A stretch of DNA of 64,000 nucleotides, taken from NCBI GenBank assembly GCA_028015205.1, contig CM051519.1:41459979-41523978 (forward strand). Reading direction: 5' to 3'. Of the stretch, positions 1-13,651 are shown in pieces. The DNA comes from Mytilisepta virgata. Its lineage: Eukaryota > Mollusca > Bivalvia > Mytilida > Mytilidae. The translations under genes and the position numbers were made by a program. The first letter of the stretch is position 1; each line of letters starts with the position of its first letter. The notes below the pieces were generated by a model. It worked only from the letters and a program-made list of their open reading frames with translations. It was not told the DNA's origin and did no database searches.

Positions 1-3000
1 ATAGATGAGTTCAGTTGACCAAACTTCAACAGTATAATTAGCTTATTTACCAAAACAAATGACAAATTACCATTCTAATTATTGGCAAAAGAATACCAAA
101 GTGACAAAACAGTGAAAAGTCCATAAATTCAAAATCCAAGAAAGAGACAAAGTCACGAGAACACGACAAAAACTGCCACAAAATATTCTTTTGTACTTCG
201 AAAACTGGGCAGCTTCAGCCTTTGTAGAATTTTTTAATGTTGCACCCAAGGAGAAGTGAATATTGAAAACCATTTTCCCAGTGTCCTTTTCTACCCAAGT
301 CACACTGAAATATGAATGTTACATGTTTTGAAGAGATGATCTAATCTTACATAATTCAGCTAATTGTTAGTTCTTTAATGTATAGTTGTTACCGACCTAA
401 ATATTAATTTCTTCATTTGTAAACATTTTTCAAAATTAAAAATATTAAGACCAAAGTTGTAAATTTAAAGTTTATGGATACCTGTCTGCCAATTAAACAT
501 CTTATCACAAATAACTTTGGCTTTCTGCTAGACTGTTACCTTTTTAATGAATTTTGCATGATTAAACCACAAACCTGAAATATTCAAACTGTCATTTATT
601 CTAGTTAATATACCAAATATTAATTACATTGAAATTATCAAGCAATTTATCTACCAGATCTAAGTTGAATATTGATTTTTTAGACTTAAAAGAATGGAAA
701 AAAATATTTCCTTTTAAACTTTACAGGTAGCCAATCCTGTATTTTCCAAGATATCGTGCTGATTTTCAAAATTAATTATTCTTCAATTCCATAAAAGCGA
801 ACATGGTTGCAAGGATCTGATTGAAGAATGTGTATTTAACTATGAATTAATAAAGGAATCAATATTAAAATCCTGTAATTACAGGTTCAGGTATTTTAAA
901 GGTGATAATTGCACTGTTTGTCAGTGCCAGCAGAATAGATTGTCATGGAAAACAGATTTTTCTATCAAATTATAAAGCAATATGGTGCCATTTATAGGTT
1001 TTATGTAAATCAGAAGAAGACCACATGATCTGTTTCGTATTTATTGAAAACTATTGTTTTATGTTTAAGTTCTTAAGTTAAAGTTAATCCAACAAAGCAG
1101 CAATATTTGGAAACAAAAATTAAAACATACAGTATATGTGTATGAGCCTAATAGAAGCAGGTAGAAGTAAGAGATTTCATTTCATTACATTATACCTGCA
1201 ATGATAAATTGTTATTTTTTTATCATAAAAAGACATGAATTGTCACATTTCTAGTTTATTTAAGAAGGCAATCTTTAATGCATAATCTAGGGAGAACAAC
1301 AGTATAATTACTGTAAACCAGTCAAACACAATTTTTTTTGCAAGTGAAGACTTTAGTCAACCTGAGGAGATATTGTTATATCACTAAGCAGAATATCAAA
1401 ACAAAATTTTCAGCTCCCTTTATTTGGCCACTAAATAGGCCAGTTGTAGGATAAGTTTTAATATTGGAACCAGAAGTAATAAATCCTGAAAAGAGAAGGC
1501 TAGTGGTTGAATTTTAGCTTTGGCTTAAAGGATTTAGATCATGTCACAGTGACATAGAAACCACTTCAATTTAAGAATGCAGAAAATGTTTAAATTTGAA
1601 GAGGTTTGTTGTTGACCATGTTCTTATGGTTGAAATGAAGTGTTCTTATATTATGATGGTTTATGTCAAAATAAGAATTGGTCAGTGTAGAAATGATTAT
1701 GTCTGTTATAATGAGGACTACTGCTGGCAGACATCAAGTCAACTCCCCAGGTCTCAAGTAGCATACATTGTTATTTCTCTATTCAACAGTTATTAAATAT
1801 GATTTAGACATTTTTAAGAATTAATTCCAGATCATTTATTTGCATATTGGTCAGCTGGTCACCATGTGTGGGCTATTTATCAGTTTGACTGTCCTTGACT
1901 TCAGACCTACCTTCTGCTAAAATGTAAATTGAATTTGAATTATATAGATATTAGATAAGTTTCTATATTCTAAATTTTTATGAAGGCATTTATTTAATAT
2001 TAATTGAAAGGACCTTTTGGCCATTGTTTTTTTGACAGAGAACAGAGGAAGGGGTGGAAGGGGACTAAGCCTTCTTATGCATGGTAGAACTTTAAACCTA
2101 CTAATTCAGAATTTAATTTTTAATTTTAATTAGTTTATTGGCCCTAAGGGATCAGGAATATGGGGGGTATGGAATAACTTGTTTTTTTCTTTTTTCTTTT
2201 TTTTTTTTTTAAATAAAGGTATTTTTAATTAGTTGTTAGGATATTGCATATTTCAGATGTCTGTTTTAAGAAGTCATGGGTAATGGTAATTAGGTCCTCT
2301 ACTGTTGTAGGGAAAGTTCAAATTTAGCTTCTGATGGTTTACAGTTATTTTGCCTAAATTTATTTTACATATCAGTATGTTTGAAATTAAATGAAAAATA
2401 CAAAACGAAGTTAACGTCCTCGTAAAATTTTATAGACTATATAAACACTTGACTAAGTTACACATTAGCTCATGCCCCATTACTCCGAGTCATGATTTCC
2501 TTTCTAAAGCATCCCCAGAAGCACCCTATCCATGACTTTATTACCAGAACTGAGAAAGAGGAATTATTTTCCAATTTTGAAAAAAGTTATGTCCAGCGAG
2601 CTGAAGAAATCTAATAATGGTGAAAATTTGTTGTATGGTACTGTGATATTGAATCAACAGTTTGGACAAGTAGATAAACATGAATCTGATTAAGGTCAGA
2701 CTGATTTAATTAATTTTAATTGACCACATACATAGATTAGATTGGGGGCATACTCCCAGTGGAATGTATCAGTATTGGCACAAATTCACAAATATCAAAA
2801 CTTTTATGTCCAGTCTGAGGGGAACCAGGTGGGGGAAGTGTTTGTTGACTTGGACTTTTAATTGATGATTTTACATTTAATATAGGTTACAGAATTCAAG
2901 TGTCATTTGTTCAGTTAAAAATTGATTGATTTATTTATACATATGGGTTTAATGCCAATTTCAGCACAATTGTCTATATTGTTACTACTCATTTAACATC

Positions 3001-4721
3001 TTCAGAGTTGCTTTTGAATTGTATAATATTGTAACAAAAGATTAAATGTGAAGTTAAAGAAAAATAGTATGCAAAATAAAAAATGCTAAATTTTGTAAAA
3101 TTAAGGAGACTTTGTTTTAGTCTGAAAAATGCAATATGTAGTAAGGCTGTTACTAAATACCCCTTGGTTGCCTCCCAAAGATTCTCTGGACATATTGTAT
3201 CAAAACTTTCATCAATGCAAGCTGGAATTCAGTGTTTATGTAAATAAATCTGCCTATTCTTTGTTAACTACACTTAATTAGTTAAGAAAATTTGTTAATT
3301 ACTATACTTATATCATTGTATATCAATTAGACTTAAGCCAGACTAATTTGTTTGGACACATGGGAAGGTTAGTACAGTGAATGGTCAAATTTATTTTTAT
3401 TTGACCTTGGGCCGAGATTTTTTAAACATGCACGATAAGTAGAATTTGATACAGTTAAACATAAATAATCCTCTTGTTTTTGTTGTAGAGGAATCAACTT
3501 TTGAGATGTCTATCTTTTACTGTTTGGTTATCACTCATTGGGGTGTTGTGCCTGTTAATTTCAGTTTACATAAGAAGCTGGCCAGAGTAAAATTTTGTTT
3601 GATGTTTTTGTAAAGAGATCTGTTAACCTGTGGACAGACATTTATTTTAAAGAAGTACTCTTGATGTGTCCTCAGTGCATATGCAGGTCTATGTTCATGT
3701 CCAGAGAAATATTTCAGTAATCAGATCAATGATCGAATTCTGTGTAATTTTTTTATGGAGGGTCTTTTAAACCTATTTTAGGATTCATGAAGATGGTGAA
3801 TTCACCTAAATTTTGGGTCATTGACTATGAACAAGTCAAGATTTATAATTTTTGAATCATATATCCATGTTAATCTTTCAGCAGTAGGATGATCAAAAGT
3901 TTTTACAGAGATAAACTATAATGACTAGAGTTACCTAGACTTATATTTTATCCCTCGTTGACAATTGACATTGTTTTTAGTATTGTGGTCTCGTCTTAGT
4001 GTGTTCTTACAGAGTAAGCTAGTAGTTCCATTTTCCATTCCATGGCAGCGAGTACAGTATCATGCAATTTAAGCAAAAAATAAAAATAAAAAATAGAAGT
4101 TTAAAATCAAGTTTATGCACACCTTTGTCTATAGTATGAACAGTTTATGGTGTCTTCATTTGAATTCTTTAGAGCACCACAGAAAGAGTAGTCAGTATTG
4201 GTTCTTGGTGAGAACAACTTCCTGAATGGGGTAATAAAATTTCCATAAAGTTCAAAGGAAAAAAAAGGAAGCAGTTTGTCATTTTCTTTGTTGTTTCTTC
4301 GTTGTTAAGTAGAAATCTGATGTTTTAATTACTTACTTTGTTAAACCTTTGACAAGAATTAATGAGACTATTTAAAGCCTCTTATTAAAAGCAATAAATG
4401 GCTTGAAGTTGGTGTATATTTTTCTTTTGGTATGGCATCCATAACCCTTATTATACGCTTCATATCTGTTTTAACTATTATTTCCCTCAATTGTTATGCT
4501 TTATTCCATGTGTAGGCTGGCAAAAATCTCCACTAAAAATAAATTTACAAAGCATGACCAAAAGTTGCAAGAATATTAGATTCAGCCCAGTTTGTGCAGA
4601 TAAGGGAACTAACAATAGGCCAGATCTATGGTCTTTTAAGGCCATCATGTTTTGTTCTTTGTTGATAGCAGAGCATTGTAATTCCAGTAATTCTTATTGT
4701 CTGATATTTAATTTCTTTCAG
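1..4721. other. AT-rich sequence, no feature recognised
   Basis: I see no convincing exon, RNA gene or recognisable repeat here on either strand. Short open frames at 79-303 and 1596-1796 lack coding character. Poly-T and poly-A runs occur, for example near 2190. Confidence 0.5.
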
Positions 4722-4814
4722 ATGTTATGGATGCACTAAACAGACGAAAAAGTTTTGATGTTTGTTAAAATTCATTTTGAAAGGCACTGAAGTTGACTGA
4801 ACTGAATTTATAAG
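4722..4814 (+). other. Exon-like segment, possible end of an upstream gene
   Basis: Both borders match splice consensus well: AATTTCTTTCAG before 4722 and TAAG|GTAAGT after 4814. In one frame it reads VMDALNRRKSFDVC and then a stop at 4766-4768. The other two frames close early. The stop is 46 bases from the donor, close enough to escape nonsense-mediated decay rules. I do not recognise the peptide and found no partner exon upstream, so it could be a 3'-terminal coding exon, an untranslated exon or chance. Confidence 0.25.
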
Positions 4815-5170
4815 GTAAGTTGTGGGGTAAAACTTCAGATTATCCTATTTTGAAGTGACCATTAGAACTGTATGTAGCTAGGAATTATATATCATATAAC
4901 TAATCTTGAAATTCGAATACCTAAAAATTTACAACCAGTGACTAAACAACACATTAATTGACGAATGTATTGTGTTTTTATGTGACTACGCGTTGACATT
5001 TGTATAGTAACGTTTTTGGGGATGGCTATTGCTACATCACTTCCTAGAGTGAAATATCAGATTTTCTTTCACTTGGAAATCCAGGTATTTCACCACACAC
5101 AATGTAATAAATTATATTTTACTCCTGCCAGGAGTGAAAGAATGACTGTGATATAGTTCTAACATATTAT

Positions 5171-5460
5171 TATACCCCCACTCTACGGCGTGGGTGGTAT
5201 ACTGGATTCACCTTGTCTGTCCGTTCAAACTGAAATTTTTTGTCTCACTTATCTCGGCTTCTGTGCAATGGAATGTTTTGATATTTGGCCTGTAGCTTTA
5301 TGACCATGAGTTGTATCGTCTCTCATATTTTCTGTCTGTCAAGGAACCACTTCCTGTTTGCCGATACTTACAAATTTTACAATACCTGTTTACATGAAAT
5401 TTTTCGTCAAACTTTTCAAGTCTGTTTTCCCAGTTTTCAAAATTAAAAAAGAGTGGGGTA
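5171..5460 (+). repeat. Dispersed repeat head with hairpin
   Basis: An imperfect inverted repeat at 5171-5201 starts TATACCCCCAC and ends GTGGGTGGTATA. It is followed by the CTTGTCTGTCCGTTCAAACTG-type text seen at the heads of molluscan repeats. The same kind of hairpin head occurs at 63761. The downstream limit is approximate. Confidence 0.5.
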
Positions 5461-5805
5461 TACTTTGCACGATAACATGTGCAACCTCATCTTATTTGTT
5501 GTATACCAGTTTCGGGCTGCAATGTTAGAAACTCTTGTCTGCGTTATTCCAGGTTCTTTCAGGTTAATAATAGGAAATGTTCCTTTGCCTGATATTTTGT
5601 AATGTTCATATAAGGATGTATTGAATTTATCCACGATGTTTATGACATTTGATTGGCTTTAAAGTTAAATATCCTGGGTCAGTGATTTTATATATCTTGT
5701 TTTAATTGTAAATTGTGCTGACTTTACTTAACCTCATCAGTACATGCACATACTTTATTCATGAATGTTAGCACATGGTAGAATTTTACTTGGGTGTATT
5801 AGCAC

Positions 5806-6050
5806 TTGCTTTGCACACATAAGGACCTGCTGGAATTGTGTATTAGCACAAATTAGGACTTGCTGGAATTGTGTATTAGCCCTTGCTTAGCACACATTAG
5901 GACTTGCTGGAATTGTGTATTAGCACTTGCTTAGCACACATTAGGACTTGCTGGAATTGTGTATTAGCCCTTGCTTAGCACACATTAGGACTTGCTGGAA
6001 TTGTGTATTAAAAATTGCTTAGCACACATTAGGACTTGCTGGAATTTTAG
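5806..6050 (+). repeat. 44-bp tandem repeat, about five copies
   Basis: The unit contains GGACTTGCTGGAATTGTGTA followed by TTAGCCCTTGCTTAGCACAC and ATTA. Copies differ by a few bases and one is shortened. It grades into the next array. Confidence 0.85.
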
Positions 6051-6440
6051 TCAGTCACATCAAAACACTCGGGAATCAGCCACTTCAGCACTTACAGGAA
6101 TTTTATTCAGTCACCTTGGCATCTGCAGGCATCTTAGCCACTTCTGTACTTGCTGAAATTTTACTCAGTCACAATAACACATGCAGGAATCTTATTCAGT
6201 CACTTCAGAACTTGCAAGAATTTCACTGAGTCACCTTAGCACATGTAGTAATCTTAGCCACTTCAGTTAACATGCTGAAATTTTACTTACTGACATCAGC
6301 ACATGCTTGAATTTTACTCAGGCATATCAGCACATGCTTGAATTTTAATCAGGCATACCAGCACATGCTTGAATTTTAATCAGGCATACCAGCACATGCT
6401 TGAATTTTAATCAGACATATCAGCACATGCTTGAATTTTA
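6051..6440 (+). repeat. Degenerate 33-bp then regular 31-bp tandem repeat
   Basis: From 6051 to about 6290 the units are irregular (CACTTGCAGGAATTTTA with CTCAGTCAC). From about 6290 to 6440 they become a regular 31-mer with CAGCACATGCTTGAATTTTA. All share the GC-x-GGAATTTTA type core of the 44-bp array before them. Confidence 0.75.
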
Positions 6441-6577
6441 CTTACACTGTAATGGAATTTTTGGTAATGTGTATTTTTATTTTCCATGCCTTTTTGGAAT
6501 TTAGCTCATTGTTGAAGGCAGGGCATATGTCATCTATACACGTTTTCTTAATTCGTAGTACTTATATTTTATTGCAG

Positions 6578-6870
6578 TGTTGTATGAAGGGCTAACACAA
6601 CACCCCATATCTTTTCATTTTATCATACTCACATTTGTAAGATCTTTGAGTGTGAAAATCATCAAGATGTTTTGAAGAAAGGACATACTAAACAGATGAA
6701 GTATATTACACTTTCCAAAATGTTTTATTATTTATAACATGAAGAAGATGTTTTGTAGAATTTTGATTATAATGATGTTATTTAGTGTACTTTGTCATTT
6801 ATATCACTTTGTCCTTGTAGCATTTTCATTGCCACTTAATAAACAAAATCTTTTGAAGTCAAATTTCATC
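6578..6870 (+). other. Possible 3' UTR exon with polyadenylation signal
   Basis: An acceptor-like TTATTGCAG precedes 6578, and an AATAAA hexamer is at 6838-6843. With the exon-like segment at 4722-4814 this would make a plausible transcript end. AATAAA is common by chance in DNA this AT-rich, so the call is weak. Confidence 0.15.
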
Positions 6871-7935
6871 ATTCTCTGTCTCTGTCTCTCAAGACATTCT
6901 TAAAAAATGATTAATATGAAACATAAGCATACATTTTTTTTTCGTAATTAGGGGACCAGTAAAAAATATTAAAAACCCATCAGTATGACAAAAATCTGAA
7001 ATGAAAACCATTAAAATTGCAATTTAATCACAGGATTTTAGGAGGGCATATTGATTGTTTTCCAAAAAAATACATTTAATTGTTTTTCACCATTTTTTAT
7101 GGCACAAAATAAATTAGATTTTCATGTCTCCTAAATAAAAGTACTCGACTATTGACGTTTCAAATCAAAATTTGGTAATTTGATTAATAAATAAAAGGGA
7201 AAGAATAATTAGTTTTAAGCAAAGTTTGGACAACTATAATTTGCTTTCCAAGTCTAAAATAAAGACATAAAGTTTCAATTAATTAAAGAGAAGTACCCAA
7301 GTCTAGACATTAAACAGTGATGGTGTCATTGAAGCATTTCTAGAAAGATCTTAAAATGGAATCATGTCTTTCAAGTGTTTTGACTTGAGATTTTAAAAGT
7401 GAAGAAAGATGAAAATTATTTATAACTGTTGTCTCCATCAAAACCTAATTCAATTAAAGATAAAGTGTTAAAAATTTAAACAATAATGGTAGTGCTAGTT
7501 CCGAAAAGTCAGGGTATCGAAAAATTTGATTAAAATCTTGAACTTGAAATGTCCTTTTGTATTTTAAACTATATAAAGAAATGTGAAGTAAATGACCAGC
7601 ATTGACCTTTGCCATACAGATAATCTGAAAAAGTGCCAATGCTACAGTAGGAGTGCTCCAAAGCCAAATAAAGCTTAGTGCAATGTCATTTGATACTTTT
7701 AGATCTGTCAGAATCCATTGCTCCTTGGAAGGACAGTGTAGTGAAATGACCCTTGACTCTTTATAAAACTGTATAGATGGTTCCAATGTCCACATTTTAC
7801 CTCATCATGAGATAAGCTCCCTAAACTCTAGATCAGTATTATTTGGGAAAAAATGTTATGAAACTAATATTTATGGCATTGTGCAAAAAAAAACTTTTCA
7901 TTTTTCATTCCATAGAACAGATGACAATTAATAGT
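6871..7935. other. AT-rich sequence, no feature recognised
   Basis: Nothing recognisable. The reverse-strand open frame at 7454-7795 (113 codons) has no domain I know and lacks splice context. Confidence 0.45.
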
Positions 7936-7968
7936 CAGGTGAGCAATGACATGCTCCCGAGAGCTAAT
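7936..7968 (+). repeat. Solo tail of the AGGTGAGC repeat family
   Basis: The sequence CAGGTGAGCAATGACATGCT with CCCGAGAGCTAATC resembles the 3' end of the larger copies at 13.5, 15.7 and 40.7 kb. No body is recognisable upstream. Confidence 0.4.
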
Positions 7969-8499
7969 CTTTGTTATTTAATAATGACCTAATTAAACAT
8001 TCCATTGTTCTGAAAATAACAATACCACTCATGTTCAGATGTTTTGATTAATCAGTTACTGTTCAGTTCAGCATTATAAATGTCTTTGATAAGACTTTGT
8101 TCCCATATTTTTTACATGTATTCATTTTGAAGTATCTTAGATATGTCAGATTTGACATACATTCTGTAAACTTGGTACAGCACTAAGGATTACCTGTAAA
8201 CTTCATTGTACTTCAATTATTAAGTACACTTTTGAGGTTTCCAAGAATTAAATAATACTTTGAGTTACGCCAGCTCTTATATCGATCACAACAAGACAAA
8301 ACCACAGTTCACAGAAACTTTTAAAGTTTTTTGGGGGTTCTAGTTTTGGCTGAATTTTCATAAGAAAAGTTCTGTGGCTTGTTCTGCAAAGATTTGTTGA
8401 GTTTAACTTATAAATGTGGAAATATTTTATATAAGTTAATCATGACTTGGTTGACAGGTATGAAAAAACCATTTCCCAAATGAAAATGGACCTGTTCCA

Positions 8500-8771
8500 T
8501 TGATTTTATCCCTTCCTCATACCAGATTTGATATGGGCAGCATGGCAGGTGTCCTGCAGGAAGCAGAGACTGCTTACTCTTTGGGAGCACCTGAGTCTAC
8601 CCCCAGTTTTTCGGTGGGGTCCATGTTGTTCATATGTTTTTATTTTTTAATTGTAATGCATGTATTGTTTTGGTCTTGTCTTCGTTGTTCTCCAGAGTTT
8701 GTCAGTTGTTTTGATTTTTCCCTCCTTCGAATATCCCATTGGTATTTCTTGACTTTAGTTAATGTATAAAA
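8500..8771 (+). repeat. Dispersed bivalve repeat (GGGAGCACCTGA type)
   Basis: It contains TTTGGGAGCACCTGAGTCTA, then CCCCAGTTTTTCGGTGGGGT and further on a CCATTGGTATTTCTTGACTT tail. I recall this text as a very common interspersed repeat in Mytilus, probably the 3' part of a retroelement. It overlaps an 89-codon open frame that I do not regard as a gene. Confidence 0.7.
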
Positions 8772-11700
8772 TTTGAAGTTTTTCTCCAGTGGAAATAAAA
8801 AAATTGTATTTTAAAAAAGAGATTGAGTAGGTTTAAGTTCTAGAGACAAATCCCCACTGGGATGTGGCATGAATTAAGGTAGAAAGCCATCCGCTTAATG
8901 TCATAATGAGGCCTTCAACAAAGAGGAAAGGCTTGCAGTGTACGTTTTAGTAGAACATAAGCAGAATACACCAGATTTTTCAACACAAAAAATATGGGGT
9001 TATGACTTCGGCATTGCATGGTGGACGGACTGCCATCAAGGTGGGACTCAGGTGGTCAGCTCCAAACAGTGACAAAGAAAAATCCAGTTTTTCCTGTCTC
9101 TCAGACAACTTCCTGTTAATGGTTCACTTCCGGAGCTAACACTGTCAGTCATTCATTGCATGTTTTAACCTCCATGAGGTATCCACAATTTTGTTTTCAT
9201 CTGGTGACACTTTCATGTCCATAATACCCATCTCCATTACTATTCTCATTTATTTACTAGCTCCTAGTTGATTGTTTCTGTCTGATTTCTTTCCTGGAAA
9301 ATAGATTGCCTGTTTGTTTTAAAAGCAGTTAATTCTAAAGTGGTAATTTAATGTCAATGTAAATGTTACCACTATTCAATATAACATTAAGATAGGGAAA
9401 AAAACAGATGTGAGTGATCTCCCTTGAAAATTAATACCACACCTGAAGTAACTTATTGTTTTACCGATTCTGTGACATTCTGATGAACATCCAAGTTGAA
9501 ATGACTCAAAACAATAAACATCAAGTGAAATTTACATGATGCATGCAAAACAATAACTAAATAAGTATTGTAATTCATACTGATGGACAGATGAAAAGAG
9601 GTTCCTATAGAAACCGTTGTAAGTCAAATTGAAGCTGGTAGGTAGAAAAAAGGTGCAGGCGGGTGTTTAGGTTTGGCACCCTGCCTATCTTTTTTTGAGA
9701 AATTAGAGATAAAATTACTAAAGATCAGAGAAGAATTTGCGACATCTTACATTTGCATATTTCTTTTGTTGGAAGAGGTGTGTAGTTTACAATTGTAGCT
9801 AACAATTTGACAGAATAGATGGCGTGTATAATGAAACATGGCAGTGTTGTTCCGATTGGCATCTGTTTTTATTTTCATTTTACAAAAACTTACTGCTGAT
9901 TATAAAGACTTTATGATATACTATTTATATTTGTGTGTCTCATCAGTCGTAATAAAAAGATGAGAGGAGATTTAATAGGATCGACTAATGAACAAATTGC
10001 TGTAACAGTATTCATGGAAATCAAATTTGTTGTAATTAGAAAATTTTGTTACGCTGCGAAGATTATTAAGAATTTTCGTTGAATTATAGAGCTTGTTCAA
10101 CAAATTTTATATATGTTTGATAATTAATTAGGTAATAATTAACATTAATTAACATTTACAATCAGCTATTCTACCTCGGCAAGATAACTACTTGTTCGTG
10201 ACAATACTCAAAGGATGCCAATTATAGATGTCCTCTACAATAGAACTGTGTAAAAAGTTAACTTTTTCATCAAGTATAATATAAAATGTCATTATATTAA
10301 GCTCCCCCACATTCGGAAAAAAATAAAATAGAACAAGATTATTAATGTCCCAACATGATTAAACTATCAACTAGCATCTTTATGTTAAAATAAAAGCAAT
10401 ACAAAATTTTTGTATCTGCATAATGAAATGTATCTTTTTGACTCAGATTACTAAAAAAAAAAAAAATATTCTCAGCGAAAAATACTTATATGATGGCCAA
10501 AATATGTATGTAGCACACCTAATGAGAGGGGCGACGCTGCTGGAGCTGATGCCGTTGATTTGTTGTAAGTCATTTAGAATACTCATGTGAATCCAGTGAG
10601 TTTCATGAAACTTAAAATGAAGAAATTATGCATGGACCCCATCAACAGCTCCGAGACCCATCTGCAAGTAAGGTCTGCTGACAGATGGTACAGTGTGTAA
10701 CTTAAAGAGTATGTTTCTTCAGTAATTCAGAAATCTATATGGCTGCCATTTTGACAGACATGGTGATAAATTCATTCATTGATCATCTGTCCTGGGTACC
10801 TTTGAAATGAAAATTATGTTATCTGGATAATTATTCAAACTCAACCAAAGCTCAGTTTTGTAGTGATAAGATTATAGGCAAATTCAAGATGGCTATCTTG
10901 GTCAAAACAAAATTTAACATTGGATTTCATAGCAAGGTCTGTCAGAAAACCTTGGTCCCATTTAAATGGTATATGCAATGAATTGGCATTTTAAATTGAA
11001 CAATTTTCTGAAAAAGTTTTGTTCTATGCATTTATGGCATTCAGTTGAAAGTTCGTGATTAGAGGACAAGACATTATACTATGAAACTGGTATTGTTACT
11101 GGTTTTATGCTAATTGTGAGCTGCTAGATAATGGGTACTGGTTTGTTGTATGAATATGCATAATCGAAATGGCCCTTAGTTTAATAAAGCCTTCCAAATT
11201 TCCTTCAAATATAAAAGAGGAATTGTGATGAAAATTGTATTAAATATCATACATATGAAAATTAATTGTATATGACTATAGATAAAAATTTATATATAGA
11301 TTCATATTGATATAAAGTGACATCAAGGGTTATAATCATGCAGTATTATAACTATGTACTTTAGTCTGGGATGAAAAGTAGTTGAGTAGAAGTTATTATC
11401 CACATTGCTCCAAAATAAATTTCCTTATTTTAATACAAGTATGTGTACTGTATTATAAGTTCTGTCAGCATCGGTGCCAAATTATGATATAAGACTGAAA
11501 TTTTCCCACATTTCATTCATAAACCCTGATGTCATCTTTACTAAGTTATGCTGATGAAAGACTTCCTGTAGAATTTGAAGTCACCATATATCAAGCAAGA
11601 TAGTTTTTTGAACCCATCCATCTAAAATTGTTGTCTGAAAAGTGTGCATACTTCTCACATTGTATTAAATCCTAATGGTTTGATTGTTGTTGTTGGATAA

Positions 11701-12938
11701 AGGGGGATAACTGAAGAGTGAATATTAATGATATAATTTTTGATAAAAAATTGTAAAAATCAATAAAGTAAAGGATTGTGAATTTTGTCATTGAAATTAA
11801 TTGAAAAAAAGTTTGATTATGTGGTAAAAATATACCAAGTTTAATCAGATTAAAGCTTCCTTGCCTCTCTCTGTGAAATTAAATCTTTTTTTTATTTGAA
11901 ATTTTATGCCAAAAGGATAAAATCAAAAATAACCGCATAAAAAATCAATTCAAATTATGGTTAGAAGATATTTTTGTTACAAAATGTTGATTTTATAATA
12001 GTTCACATATTCCATTATCAAAATGGTATAAAATGTACATTAAAAAACAGAAAACTTTAAATTAGTTTGTATGATTGAACGTCATCATTTGACCATAGAA
12101 ACATCAAATTGAGCTAATGAAATAATAAACCAGAATTTGTGCATGTGAAATTTTCATTAAACTTTATATTTTGTTTGGAAATTAAATTACTGATTGCTAC
12201 TAAAAGAAAAGCAGGGATGCTGCATTTAACTCAGAGTTTTGAAGTATGCCTGTTTTATTGACGTCAAATTCCATCTGGGTGTAGTATTTGATATGCTTTA
12301 CAAAATTTGAGAAATAAGACCAATATTTTGATAACCATCATAACTTTGTTATTAAGTTATCTTATCTCTGTGCTAGTGACATCAAGAAAAACTTTAATTT
12401 TATTTAAAGCTTTGATGAAAGCAATTGTTATATAATTGGAAGCTTTTTTAAGAGGAAATTTAAAACGGAGTCTAAATGTATCCAATCAGCCTTCTTTAGT
12501 GATTCTGAGAAATTTCAATCATTTCAAATTATTTTCAATTGATTTGATTTGACTAGAGTTTGCACTAGAGAACTATAATTTTTTAACTTGTTTGTCTCGA
12601 CTTAATTGTGTTTTTGTATTAGAAAGGAAATTGCTTTAGAAAAAAAAAGTTTCATAAATCTGGCTATTTAAGCAACGTAATTTAAAGTGCAGACATTTTT
12701 TGTTAATGTAGAAATGCTTTGTGCTTAGAAGATTTAAATGTCATTATTGAACAATGAAAATGTAGGAATGGTTCTGTTTAGGTTTCCGATTTCTTTTATC
12801 TTTTGTACAAGTGGCAAAGCTTATTTCATTTTTCTGAATGAAATTATAAGATTTTGACAGCAAAAAGAACTATACAAAATTTATTTGTAACAACAAATAT
12901 AGCCGTTGATATGAAAGTTTTGATGCCTAGCTATTTTT
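8772..12938. other. AT-rich sequence with no clear feature
   Basis: No exon or named repeat is recognised. A GC-richer patch at about 10520-10680 may be an old repeat, but I cannot place it. Confidence 0.45.
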
Positions 12939-13537
12939 AGCTCACTTGTCCTATAGGGCATGTGAGCTTATGTCATCACTTTGCATCCGCTGTCCATCGT
13001 CTTTAAACTTTTCACATTTTGATCTTCTTCTCTGAGACTACTTAGCAGGTTGTAACCAAACTCGGTAGGAATGATGTATGGAAGGACCTCTACAAATGAG
13101 GTTGGATGAACAAAATTGCCACCATAGGCCATCTTTGATTCTGATTGGCCAATTTTCAAAAAGCTTCTCCTCTGAAACAACATCATGCAATATTTTGAAA
13201 CTTGGGAGGATTGATTACAACAGTACCCTCTACAAACAATCCACTTTTGGTTGAGACTCATCTGACCAACCGACGGCTCCTGCTGTTCAAAGTTTCCATT
13301 GAATCCAAATGAGAAAAGTCTTTTTGGCATTTGCTCAGGAACTAATGAGCAGACTAGCCAAAGTTGGCTGGAATCTCACATGGAACGACAGATGCAAATG
13401 ATGGTGGTCAAAGGTCAAATATGAAGTTTATATTGACATTTTGCATTTCTTTAAAGCCTTAAGGACACAAAAAAACTTAATTTTATAATGGCCTAATAAA
13501 AGACATGTGAGCAATATATGCTCAGATGAACCTCTAG
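12939..13537 (+). repeat. Dispersed element, AGCTCAC head to CTAG tail
   Basis: The head is TTTTTAGCTCACTTGTCC with GCATGTGAGCTTATGTCATC. The tail is GACATGTGAGCAATATATGC and ends CCTCTAGTTA. The head motif recurs inverted just before the tail, and a weak hairpin precedes CTAG. It is a complete member of the family described in the findings, about 600 bp, and may be a non-autonomous Helitron/Helentron type element. Confidence 0.6.
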
Positions 13538-13651
13538 TTATTTTAGCTGTTTATTTGGTTTTGTAAGTTTTTGCAAATGGTGATTTTAATCTCCCTAGTC
13601 CCAGAGTTTTTGGGTCAAAGTTCATTTATATGGTACTATAAGATATAACTA

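Noticed and set aside
7454..7795. Reverse-strand 113-codon open frame
   Set aside because: Composition is like the surrounding DNA, with no domain, no splice context and no homology I recognise.
12968..13330. Reverse-strand 120-codon open frame
   Set aside because: It lies wholly inside a dispersed repeat element found elsewhere in the window without the frame.
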